Positions 1-5,305 of a stretch of 7,050 nt of DNA are shown here, piece after piece. Below the pieces are notes generated by a model. That model ran no database searches. It saw only the letters and a program-made list of their open reading frames with translations, and had not been told where the DNA came from. A program made the translations under genes and the position numbers. Position 1 is the first letter of the stretch, and every line of letters begins with the position of its first letter. Source of the DNA: Luteimonas_C sp035250245 (GTDB taxonomy: Bacteria > Pseudomonadota > Gammaproteobacteria > Xanthomonadales > Xanthomonadaceae); NCBI GenBank assembly GCA_035250245.1, contig DATFFH010000105.1:1-7050 (forward strand). The letters run 5' to 3'.

Positions 1-280
1 GCTGCTCGCCGTTGTTCGGCGGGGCCAGCGGATTGACCGTATCGGCGCCCAGGCCCGGGGCCTCGTTGCGGGCCAACGTCTCCAATTCGTCGCGGACCTT
101 GAGTTCGTTGCGCTGGTAGAAAGCCACGCTGTCGCGAACCGAGACCGCCACTTCGCCGCGCTTCTCGCAACCGGCCGGCGGGCCTTCGACCACGCGCACC
201 GCCTGCGCGCCCGGGGCCATGTGGACCCAGGTGCAGCCGGTAACGGCGATCAAACCGAGTGACAGGATCGCAAGACGCAT
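1..280 (-). CDS. DUF4156-type lipoprotein, 5' part
   Basis: Ninety-three residues are visible before the frame leaves the window at base 1, so the C-terminus is missing. The start ATG (278-280, read on the minus strand) follows a GGAG Shine-Dalgarno about 7 bases upstream. The N-terminus is a short lipoprotein signal, MRLAILSLGLIAVTGC, with lipobox V-T-G-C and lipidation at Cys16. Thr at +2 favours outer-membrane sorting under the E. coli rule. The mature part has the layout I recognise from DUF4156 proteins: an early TWVHMAPGA block, a second Cys (Cys38, AGCEKRGEV), then a YQRNELKVRDELETLARNEA helix and GADTV. Function is unknown for this family. The gene lies downstream of the M16 peptidase gene on the same strand, but 259 bp and a palindromic repeat separate them, so it probably has its own promoter. 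The family call rests on recalled sequence pattern. Confidence 0.8.
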   Translation of the reverse strand, partial: MRLAILSLGLIAVTGCTWVHMAPGAQAVRVVEGPPAGCEKRGEVAVSVRDSVAFYQRNELKVRDELETLARNEAPGLGADTVNPLAPPNNGEQ

Positions 281-347
281 GGCACGGCTCCGAGGATGGT
301 CGCGCCGATTGTGCCGCGATCCGGATGAATCGTCCGTATGAAGTGCC

Positions 348-479
348 GTAGGGTGGGCCTTGGCCCACCATCGCCATTTATCCGCTGCGACGGGCAGTCA
401 TCGAAAAAAGAAACGCCTGATTTCGACGATTGTCCGTCGCCCCCTTCGAGATGGCATCGGTGGGCAAGGCCCACCCTAC
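348..479. repeat. REPIN-like palindromic element, GTAGGGTGGGC family
   Basis: A long imperfect inverted repeat has arms at 348-406 and 421-479 and a 14-base loop. Each end is a small hairpin led by GTAG. At the left, GTAG (348-351) is followed by GGTGGGCC-TT-GGCCCACC (352-369). At the right, 459-479 mirrors it with one base missing and ends in CTAC. The inner parts also pair: 387-406 against 421-440 match at 17 of 20 positions. The middle of the arms (about 370-386) pairs poorly. Two inverted GTAG-hairpin units with a paired spacer are the architecture of REPINs mobilised by RAYT transposases. No RAYT gene is in the window. I see no target-site duplication. Copy number in the genome cannot be judged from here. 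Confidence 0.75.
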
Positions 480-488
480 CTTATTCGC

Positions 489-514
489 AACCCTCCCCGC
501 CGGGCGGGAGGGTT
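489..514 (-). terminator. GC-rich hairpin after the M16 gene
   Basis: AACCCTCCC (489-497) pairs perfectly with GGGAGGGTT (506-514) over 9 bp, with an 8-base GC-rich loop. It begins 26 bases past the stop codon of the M16 peptidase gene in its direction of transcription. No T-tract follows on the minus strand, so it is not a classical intrinsic terminator. It may instead stabilise the 3' end, or be another member of the CCCTC-type intergenic repeats seen near 5273. Confidence 0.45.
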
Positions 515-539
515 GGGAAGAGCGGGAAGTGTTCGCGAC

Positions 540-3422
540 TTACTTCTTGCCCGCCGGCTTGCCGTCGGCGTCGACGATCGAAATGTCGCCCAGGTTCAGC
601 GCCCGCACCGGCTTTTCGATCTTGGACAGGTCGCCGACCACGACCCAGGTCAGCTTGGCCGGGTCGATCGTCGCCGCGGCCGCCTTCACTTGGTCCGGGG
701 TCAGGCCTTCGATCTCGGCCTTGCGCTTGAACACGTAGTCGTCGGGACGTCCGTAGCGCACATTGGCGGCGATGGTGTTCATCACCGCCGCGGCGGTTTC
801 GTACGAACCCGGCAAGCCGCGGATTTCGGTGGCCTGGATCTTGGCCACTTCCTCGGGCTTGGGCCCGACCTGGCCGCTGGCGTATTCGGTGATCTCGCGC
901 TGCAGTTCCTTCAGCGAATCGGCGGTGCGGTCGATCTGCACCGGCGCGAACGCCAGCCACGGCCGCTGGCCCAGCGCATTCGGCGTGAAGCTGTAGGCGC
1001 CGTAGGCCCAGTGCTTGTCCTCGCGCAGGTTCATGTTCAAGCGCGAAGAGAATTCGCCGCCGAGCACCGAGTTGGCGATGTCGAACTTGATCGCGCCCGC
1101 ATCGGCGCTGGACGGCACCACTTCGCCGGCGAAGATGTTCGCCTGCACCGCGCCGGGCTGGTCGATCAGGTAGACGCGCGGCTTGGCCGGGCGTTCCACT
1201 TGCGCGAGCGAGGCGGTCTTGGGCGCAGCGCCGTCGCCGCCCTTCCAATCGCCGAAATACTTGTCCAGCAGCGGCACGATCTCCGCCAGCGTGGTGTCGC
1301 CCACCACGACCAGGGTCGCGTTCTCGGGGCGAACCCAGTCGCGATGGAAAGCGACCATCTCGTCGCGGCTCAGCGAAGCGATCGAAGCCTCGGTACCGCT
1401 GCCGCTGAACGGAATGCCGTAAGGATGGCCTTCGCCGTACAGCAGCGGCGGCAGCACACGCAGCGCGGCGCCCTGCGGCTGGGCTTTCTCCTGCTTGATG
1501 CCGGCGATCCAGGTGGCGCGGACGCGGTCGATTTCCTTCTGGTCGAAGCGCGGCTTGCGGATCATGTCGGCGAACAGCGACAGCGACGGATCCAGGTTCT
1601 CCTTCAGCGCCGACAGCATGGCCGAACCGCCGTCGAGCGAGGCGCCGGCGCCGAGGTTGGCGCCCAGCGATTCACGCCGGTCGCCGAAAGCCAGCGCATC
1701 CAGGTCGCCCGCGCCTTCGTCCATCATCCCCATCGAGAAGCTCGAGGTGCCGAGCTTGCGGCCCTGGTCGGCGCTGTAGCCGCCGTTGAACAGATAAGTC
1801 ATCTGCACCACCGGCACGTCGTGGCGCTCGGCCAGGATCAGCTTGGTACCGTTCTTCAGCGTGGCGCGCTGCTGTTCGGGGAATTTCAGTTCCGGGAACT
1901 GCACGGTCTGCGGCACGCCCTTGCTGCGGTCGACGTCGCTCTGGGTGACGGTGAACTTGGGATCGACCGGCGGCAGCGTCATCGGCTCGGGCGTGACTGC
2001 CACGTCTTCCGGAATCTCGGTGCGCGCGCCCGGGAGCACCACCAAGGTGTGGCCGCCGCGGCTGAGGAATTTCTCGCCGCTGGCCTTCACGTCAGCCGTC
2101 TTGGCGTCGGCGATCGCCTTCAGGCTGTCGCGGAAGCAGCCCGGATTGCCCGTGTACACGGCGCATTCGGCCAGCGCGTCTGCTTTGCCGCCGAAACCGC
2201 CGATGCGTTCGATGCCACGCACGAAGGCGGCCTTGAACACGGTCTGCGCCTGCTTCAGTTCGACGTCGGTCGGGCCTTCGGCCAGCAGCTTCTTCAGTTC
2301 TTCGTCGATCGCCGCTTCCACCTTGGCCGGATCCACGCCGTCCTTCACGTCGGCCTGGATGTAGAACGTGCCGGACAGCTCGAACGGCCATACGAAGGCT
2401 TCGACTTCATCGGCCAGCTTGTCCTGAAACACCAGGCGCTTGTTCAAGCGCGAGCTCTTGCTGCCGCCCAACACCTGCGCGAACAGCTGCAGGCGGTCCA
2501 GGTCGGCATCGCCGTACTTGGCCACGCTGAAGGCGCGGTAGATGCGCGCCTGCGGCACCTTGTCGGTCATGGTCGCGCGCGTGGCTTCGGCGTGCGCGCC
2601 TTCGGGGACCGGCTGTCGCTTCATGGTCGGCGTGGCCGGAATGTCGCCGAAATACTTGGCGACTTTTTCCTTCGCGGTGGCGACGTCGATATCGCCGGCC
2701 AGCACCAACACCGCGTTGTTCGGGCCGTACCAGGTGCGGAACCACTGCTTCACGTCGTCCAGCGAGGCCGCGTTCAAGTCGGCCATCGAACCGATGGTGC
2801 TGTGGTGGTAGGGATGGCTCTTCGGATACAGGGCCTTGTAGATCTCGTCGTCGGCCTGACCGTAGGGCTGGTTCTCGCCCTGGCGCTTTTCGTTCTGCAC
2901 GACGCCGCGCTGTTCGTCCAGCGTCTTCTGGTCGATCGCGCCGAGCAGATGGCCCATGCGGTCGGATTCCATCCACAGCGCCATGTCCAACGCGGTGGTC
3001 GGCACGTTCTCGAAATAGTTGGTGCGGTCCAGCCACGTGGTGCCGTTCATGTTGGTCGCGCCGACCAGTTCGAACGGTTCGAAGAATTCGCCCTTGTGGT
3101 TTTCCGAGCCGTTGAACATCAGATGCTCGAACAAGTGCGCGAAGCCGCTGCGTCCGGCCGGTTCGTCCTTGCTGCCGACGTGGTACCACAGGTTCACCGC
3201 CACCACCGGCGCCTTGCGGTCGGTGTGGACGACCACGCGCAGGCCGTTGGGCAGGGTGAACTCTTCGTACGCGATGTCGACTTCGGCCTTGGCGGCCGCG
3301 GGCGTGGCCGCACTGGTTTGCGCCTGATCGCCGCCCGGCGCCGGTGCCTTGTCGCAACCGCCGACCAGGGCGGCGAGCAGAGTCGTGTACAGGACGGCAC
3401 GGGGCAGGCGTATCGAAAGCAT
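540..3422 (-). CDS. M16 family zinc metallopeptidase, lipoprotein
   Basis: A 960-residue predicted envelope protease of the pitrilysin/insulinase family, carrying both halves of the M16 clamshell in one chain. The signal peptide ends in LVGGC with lipidation at Cys23. Asp24 at +2 would favour the inner membrane by the E. coli Lol rule, and a low-complexity linker follows to about residue 47. The N-terminal half has the inverted zinc motif H96-L-F-E99-H100, and a Glu in VVQNEKR (Glu178) is the likely third ligand. The second half (about 515-930) keeps the fold but has SFSMGMMDEG where HxxEH would be. It carries the R800...Y807 pair (LREDKHWAYGAYS) typical of the non-catalytic substrate-binding half. 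The start at 3422 is preferred over an in-frame ATG at 3464 because GGAG lies 7 bases upstream of it and the signal peptide begins there. The upstream ATG lacks a Shine-Dalgarno. It probably degrades peptides in the periplasm; the exact substrate is unknown. Confidence 0.93.
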   Translation of the reverse strand: MLSIRLPRAVLYTTLLAALVGGCDKAPAPGGDQAQTSAATPAAAKAEVDIAYEEFTLPNGLRVVVHTDRKAPVVAVNLWYHVGSKDEPAGRSGFAHLFEHLMFNGSENHKGEFFEPFELVGATNMNGTTWLDRTNYFENVPTTALDMALWMESDRMGHLLGAIDQKTLDEQRGVVQNEKRQGENQPYGQADDEIYKALYPKSHPYHHSTIGSMADLNAASLDDVKQWFRTWYGPNNAVLVLAGDIDVATAKEKVAKYFGDIPATPTMKRQPVPEGAHAEATRATMTDKVPQARIYRAFSVAKYGDADLDRLQLFAQVLGGSKSSRLNKRLVFQDKLADEVEAFVWPFELSGTFYIQADVKDGVDPAKVEAAIDEELKKLLAEGPTDVELKQAQTVFKAAFVRGIERIGGFGGKADALAECAVYTGNPGCFRDSLKAIADAKTADVKASGEKFLSRGGHTLVVLPGARTEIPEDVAVTPEPMTLPPVDPKFTVTQSDVDRSKGVPQTVQFPELKFPEQQRATLKNGTKLILAERHDVPVVQMTYLFNGGYSADQGRKLGTSSFSMGMMDEGAGDLDALAFGDRRESLGANLGAGASLDGGSAMLSALKENLDPSLSLFADMIRKPRFDQKEIDRVRATWIAGIKQEKAQPQGAALRVLPPLLYGEGHPYGIPFSGSGTEASIASLSRDEMVAFHRDWVRPENATLVVVGDTTLAEIVPLLDKYFGDWKGGDGAAPKTASLAQVERPAKPRVYLIDQPGAVQANIFAGEVVPSSADAGAIKFDIANSVLGGEFSSRLNMNLREDKHWAYGAYSFTPNALGQRPWLAFAPVQIDRTADSLKELQREITEYASGQVGPKPEEVAKIQATEIRGLPGSYETAAAVMNTIAANVRYGRPDDYVFKRKAEIEGLTPDQVKAAAATIDPAKLTWVVVGDLSKIEKPVRALNLGDISIVDADGKPAGKK

Positions 3423-3522
3423 GCGAACACTCCAGGACAGATGCGGGCGGACGAGGTCCGTCATGCTACCGGGACGCCGGCCTGCCTACACTAGCCGTCG
3501 GTCATGACTGCGGGGTTCGTCC
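3423..3522. promoter_or_regulatory. divergent promoter region, M16 / SDR
   Basis: This 100-bp gap lies between the start codons of two divergent genes and must hold both promoters unless they are distant. Weak -10-like hexamers are visible: TACACT at 3487-3492 for the plus-strand SDR gene and TAGCAT (minus strand, 3468-3463) for the M16 gene. Neither has a convincing -35 box. I see no clear operator. Confidence 0.3.
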
Positions 3523-4236
3523 ATGCCTGTCCGCCATAGCCTGGTCACCGGCGCCAATCGCGGCCTGGGCCTGGAATTCGTCCGCCAATTGCTGGCCCGC
3601 GGCGACCGCGTCGCCGCCGCTTGCCGCCATCCCGGCAAGGCCACAGCGCTGAACCAATTGGCCGGCTTGAACCCCGGCCGGCTGCGGGTGCTGCCGCTGG
3701 ACGTGACCGACCCCAAGTCCCATGCCGAACTCGCCCGCGAGTTGGATCTGCTGGGCGAAGACGACGGCGCCTACCGCCTGGACCTGCTGGTCAACAACGC
3801 CGGCGTGCTGCATTCGGGCGAACGCTTCGGCCGGGTGACCGCGGCGAACCTGGAAGACAGCTTCCGCACCAACGCCATGGGCCCGTTCCTGCTGACCCAG
3901 GCCCTGGCCGAAAAGCTGGCCGACGGCGCCAAGGTGGCGAACATCACGTCCGAATTGGGTTCGATCGCCGGCCTGGGCCGGTTCGGCACGCCCAGCTACA
4001 ACATCAGCAAGGCCGCGCTGAACATGGCGACCGCGCTGCTTGCGAAGGCGCTGGCCGAGCGCAAGCTCGCCGTGGCCGCTTTGCATCCGGGCTGGGCGCA
4101 GACCGACATGGGTGGCGATCAGGCGACCCTGCCCGTGGCCGAATCGGTACAGGGCCTGTTGCGCGTGATCGATGGTTTGAAGCCAGCGCAAAGCGGCGGC
4201 TATTTCGATTGGCGGGGCGAGCAGCTGCCTTGGTAG
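3523..4236 (+). CDS. SDR family NAD(P)-dependent oxidoreductase
   Basis: A 237-residue classical short-chain dehydrogenase/reductase, normal length for the family, presumably cytosolic. The Rossmann glycine motif is TGANRGLG (residues 9-16), followed by a basic residue (Arg35) after the second strand that suggests NADPH. NNAG is at 91-94, catalytic Asn117 is in RTNAMG, Ser143 is in NITSELGS, and Y159-N-I-S-K163 is the catalytic YxxxK. The Ser-to-Tyr spacing is longer than in textbook members, and HPGWAQTDMGG follows. These traits resemble the C-factor (CsgA)-like SDR subgroup. Substrate cannot be predicted. The ATG follows a modest GGGG Shine-Dalgarno 7 bases upstream. It is transcribed divergently from the M16 gene and is followed 7 bases after its stop by a large palindrome that may end its transcript. 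Confidence 0.92.
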   Translation: MPVRHSLVTGANRGLGLEFVRQLLARGDRVAAACRHPGKATALNQLAGLNPGRLRVLPLDVTDPKSHAELARELDLLGEDDGAYRLDLLVNNAGVLHSGERFGRVTAANLEDSFRTNAMGPFLLTQALAEKLADGAKVANITSELGSIAGLGRFGTPSYNISKAALNMATALLAKALAERKLAVAALHPGWAQTDMGGDQATLPVAESVQGLLRVIDGLKPAQSGGYFDWRGEQLPW

Positions 4237-4243
4237 CCCCTTA

Positions 4244-4348
4244 GCTTTTCGTAGGAGCGGCTTTAGCCGCGAGCTTTTCCCATTAAATCGCCGCGATATC
4301 GCGATTTGAAGGAAAGAGCTCGCGGCTAAAGCCGCTCCTACGAAAAGC
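4244..4348. repeat. REPIN-like palindrome, GTAGGAGCGGC family
   Basis: A 105-bp nearly perfect palindrome. The arms of about 37 bases (from 4244 rightwards and from 4348 leftwards) match apart from one inserted base. Each arm contains a GTAG-led hairpin: GTAG at 4251-4254 with GCGGCT-TT-AGCCGC at 4257-4270, mirrored by 4322-4335 and CTAC at 4338-4341. The centre holds a perfect 12-bp palindrome CGCGATATCGCG (4292-4303) flanked by AAATCG/CGATTT. This GTAGGAGCGGCTTTAGCCGC core is a known abundant intergenic repeat in Xanthomonadaceae and pseudomonads (from memory). It begins 8 bases after the SDR stop and could act as a bidirectional transcription barrier. It belongs to a different hairpin family from the element at 348-479. 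Confidence 0.85.
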
Positions 4349-4353
4349 AAGGC

Positions 4354-4394
4354 GTCCGCCGTCCGCGCGGACGGACGCAACGGACACGCGTCCG
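4354..4394. promoter_or_regulatory. GTCCG/CGGAC cluster, putative activator site
   Basis: Six copies of the pentamer GTCCG or its complement CGGAC fall within 41 bp: 4354-4358, 4361-4365, 4368-4372, 4372-4376, 4381-4385 and 4390-4394. They form two dyads, GTCCG-CG-CGGAC (4361-4372) and CGGAC-N4-GTCCG (4381-4394). The dyad centres lie about 86 and 65 bases upstream of the start site predicted for the sigma-54 promoter. Activators of sigma-54 RNA polymerase usually bind dyads roughly 80-150 bases upstream. A regulatory role is inferred. The pentamers could also form an RNA hairpin or be chance in GC-rich DNA. Confidence 0.4.
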
Positions 4395-4426
4395 CACGTT
4401 GACCGCGCCGATCGAAGGCCAACCGC

Positions 4427-4441
4427 TGGCACGCCGCTTGC
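4427..4441 (+). promoter_or_regulatory. sigma-54 (RpoN) -24/-12 promoter
   Basis: TGGCACG-N4-TTGC matches the RpoN consensus at every fixed position. The invariant GG (4428-4429) and GC (4440-4441) are separated by exactly 10 bases. Only the base after TTGC (G instead of A/T) deviates. The predicted transcription start is near 4453, which gives an 18-base leader that carries the perfect Shine-Dalgarno of the small ORF at 4471. The pentamer cluster at 4354-4394 lies where an enhancer-binding protein could act. There is no competing sigma-70 promoter I can recognise in this gap. Experimental confirmation is lacking. Confidence 0.7.
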
Positions 4442-4457
4442 GTTGATAGGGGTACCG

Positions 4458-4465
4458 AAGGAGGT
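4458..4465 (+). promoter_or_regulatory. perfect Shine-Dalgarno of the small ORF
   Basis: AAGGAGGT is a full 8-base complement to the 3' end of 16S rRNA, placed 5 bases before the ATG at 4471. No other gene in the window has one this strong. It is the main reason for calling the short ORF a real gene. Confidence 0.8.
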
Positions 4466-4470
4466 GTCCC

Positions 4471-4635
4471 ATGTCGTTCCGTCACCAATTGCGCCGCGGC
4501 CTGCTCGCCTTGCCGATGCTGTGCCTGCTCACCGCCGGTTTCTTCTCGGTGCGCTTCGCGCCGCAGCCTGAGCCGGATCCGCTGCGCGCCGAGGCTTGCG
4601 TGCAGGCGCCGGCGTCCAGCGCGATCGCCGGCTGA
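4471..4635 (+). CDS. 54-aa small membrane or secreted protein
   Basis: A small protein I do not recognise. Residues 1-9 are basic (MSFRHQLRR), residues 10-25 form one hydrophobic stretch (GLLALPMLCLLTAGFF), and residues 30-54 are proline-, alanine- and acid-containing with one Cys (Cys43). The layout suits either a single-pass small membrane protein with a positive-inside N-terminus or a short secreted peptide. There is no clear lipobox. Support for coding comes from the perfect AAGGAGGT 5 bases before the ATG and the sigma-54 promoter just upstream. The ORF ends 26 bases before trmL on the same strand, so the two may be cotranscribed or translationally coupled. It overlaps no other credible gene. 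Homologues cannot be checked here, and function is unknown. Confidence 0.65.
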   Translation: MSFRHQLRRGLLALPMLCLLTAGFFSVRFAPQPEPDPLRAEACVQAPASSAIAG

Positions 4636-4644
4636 ACGCGAACG

Positions 4645-4661
4645 CCGCGCATAATGCGCGG
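4645..4661 (+). promoter_or_regulatory. hairpin and -10-like box abutting the trmL ATG
   Basis: CCGCGC (4645-4650) and GCGCGG (4656-4661) form a perfect 6-bp stem with loop ATAAT, ending at the base before the trmL ATG. The same bases contain CATAAT (4650-4655), a good -10 hexamer. A start 7 bases on would fall on the A of the ATG and give a leaderless mRNA. No -35 box is visible, and trmL has no recognisable Shine-Dalgarno. Either reading (leaderless promoter, or a hairpin hiding the start codon in a read-through transcript) is inference. Confidence 0.4.
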
Positions 4662-5123
4662 ATGTTCGACGTCGTCCTGTACCAGCCCGAGATCCCGCCC
4701 AACACCGGCAACGTCATCCGCCTCTGTGCGAACACCGGCGCGCGATTGCACCTGATCGCGCCGCTCGGCTTCGAGCTGGAAGACAAGCAGCTCAAGCGTG
4801 CCGGATTGGATTATCACGAATACGCCACGTTGCGCGTGCACGATTCGCTCGATGCGGCCTTGGACGCGATCGCGCCGCAACGTTTGTTCGCGCTGAGCAC
4901 GCGCAACAGCGTGCGCTACGACGAACCGCGGTTCGCTTCCGGCGACGCGTTCCTGTTCGGGCCTGAGACGCGCGGCTTGCCCGACGAAGTACTCGCATCG
5001 ATTCCGCCCGCGCAACGTTTGCGCCTGCCGATGCGCCCGGGCAACCGCAGCTTGAACTTGTCGAACGCAGTCGCCGTGGTGGTGTTCGAGGCTTGGCGGC
5101 AGCTTGGTTTTGAAGGCGCCTAA
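4662..5123 (+). CDS. trmL: tRNA (cytidine(34)-2'-O)-methyltransferase TrmL
   Basis: A 153-residue SPOUT-family enzyme, close to the size of E. coli TrmL. It transfers a methyl group from S-adenosylmethionine to the 2'-O of the wobble nucleotide 34 in tRNA-Leu isoacceptors, acting as a dimer in the cytosol. The family motifs are in order: YQPEIPPNTGNVIRLCANTG (residues 7-26), FLFGPETRGLP (97-107) and LPMRPGNRSLNLSNA (122-136). The last two form the trefoil knot that binds the cofactor. The start at 4662 is chosen because MFDVVLYQPEIPPNTGN is the usual family N-terminus. An in-frame ATG at 4596 would add 22 unrelated residues and overlap the small ORF. There is no clear Shine-Dalgarno, so it is either leaderless or coupled to the preceding small ORF. 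Confidence 0.95.
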   Translation: MFDVVLYQPEIPPNTGNVIRLCANTGARLHLIAPLGFELEDKQLKRAGLDYHEYATLRVHDSLDAALDAIAPQRLFALSTRNSVRYDEPRFASGDAFLFGPETRGLPDEVLASIPPAQRLRLPMRPGNRSLNLSNAVAVVVFEAWRQLGFEGA

Positions 5124-5131
5124 CCAGGCTT

Positions 5132-5163
5132 CCTTCTTCCTCGGAAGAAGGTGCCCGAAGGGC
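5132..5163 (+). terminator. double hairpin after trmL
   Basis: CCTTCTTCC (5132-5140) pairs perfectly with GGAAGAAGG (5143-5151), and GCCC-GAA-GGGC follows at 5153-5163. The pair starts 9 bases past the trmL stop. There is no T-tract. The segment resembles the common CCCTCATCCGCCC-type intergenic repeats of Xanthomonadaceae, read from the other strand. A transcript-ending or 3'-stabilising role is likely. Confidence 0.5.
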
Positions 5164-5167
5164 GGAT

Positions 5168-5265
5168 GAGGGTTCGATGGAATGACGCCCAGTCGGATTG
5201 CGGCGCCGGACGTCAGCCGATGCATTCCATCGCGATCTGGAATTTCTTCGCTTCGCCGAACCCTC
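5168..5265. repeat. nested inverted repeat between convergent genes
   Basis: Three pairs of matched segments nest inward. GAGGGTTCG (5168-5176) pairs with 5257-5265, CGATGGAATG (5175-5184) pairs with 5223-5232, and TGACGCCC (5183-5190) pairs with 5208-5215 at 7 of 8 positions. The right arm carries about 24 extra bases (5233-5256). With the hairpins on each side, the whole of 5132-5295 is one composite palindromic block. It looks like a decayed small non-autonomous element. No coding potential is seen. Confidence 0.55.
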
Positions 5266-5272
5266 ACCCCAA

Positions 5273-5295
5273 CCCCTCTCCCGCACGGAGAGGGG
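5273..5295 (-). terminator. CCCCTCTCC hairpin after the membrane protein gene
   Basis: CCCCTCTCC (5273-5281) pairs perfectly with GGAGAGGGG (5287-5295) around a 5-base loop. It starts 10 bases past the stop of the minus-strand membrane protein gene. The preceding CCCTCACCCCAACCCC context is a familiar intergenic repeat of this family of bacteria. No T-tract follows, so terminator strength is uncertain. Confidence 0.5.
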
Positions 5296-5305
5296 CTAAA
5301 GCGAC

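Noticed and set aside
348..479. CRISPR repeat or tRNA-like structure.
   Set aside because: There are only two inverted units, with no regular direct repeats and no cloverleaf arms; REPIN architecture fits.
3423..3464. Upstream in-frame ATG for the M16 peptidase at 3464.
   Set aside because: No Shine-Dalgarno precedes it, and it would place 14 mostly polar residues before the lipoprotein signal peptide.
360..3494. A 1044-codon plus-strand open frame opposite the M16 peptidase gene.
   Set aside because: It is antisense to a complete gene with signal peptide, zinc motif and Shine-Dalgarno. Its His/Arg/Ala/Gly-rich translation lacks any family motif, as expected from third-position GC bias leaving the opposite strand without stops.
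4399..4404. TTGACC as a sigma-70 -35 box before the small ORF.
   Set aside because: No -10 hexamer at 16-18 bases downstream; the -24/-12 match at 4427-4441 explains the region better.
3502..4488. A 328-codon minus-strand open frame opposite the SDR gene.
   Set aside because: Low-complexity Gln/Arg/Ala-rich translation that spans the SDR gene, the REPIN palindrome and the sigma-54 region. The SDR frame has all catalytic motifs.
4596..4661. Upstream in-frame ATG for trmL at 4596.
   Set aside because: It adds 22 residues unlike any TrmL N-terminus and overlaps the small ORF; MFDVVLYQPEIPPNTGN is the normal start.
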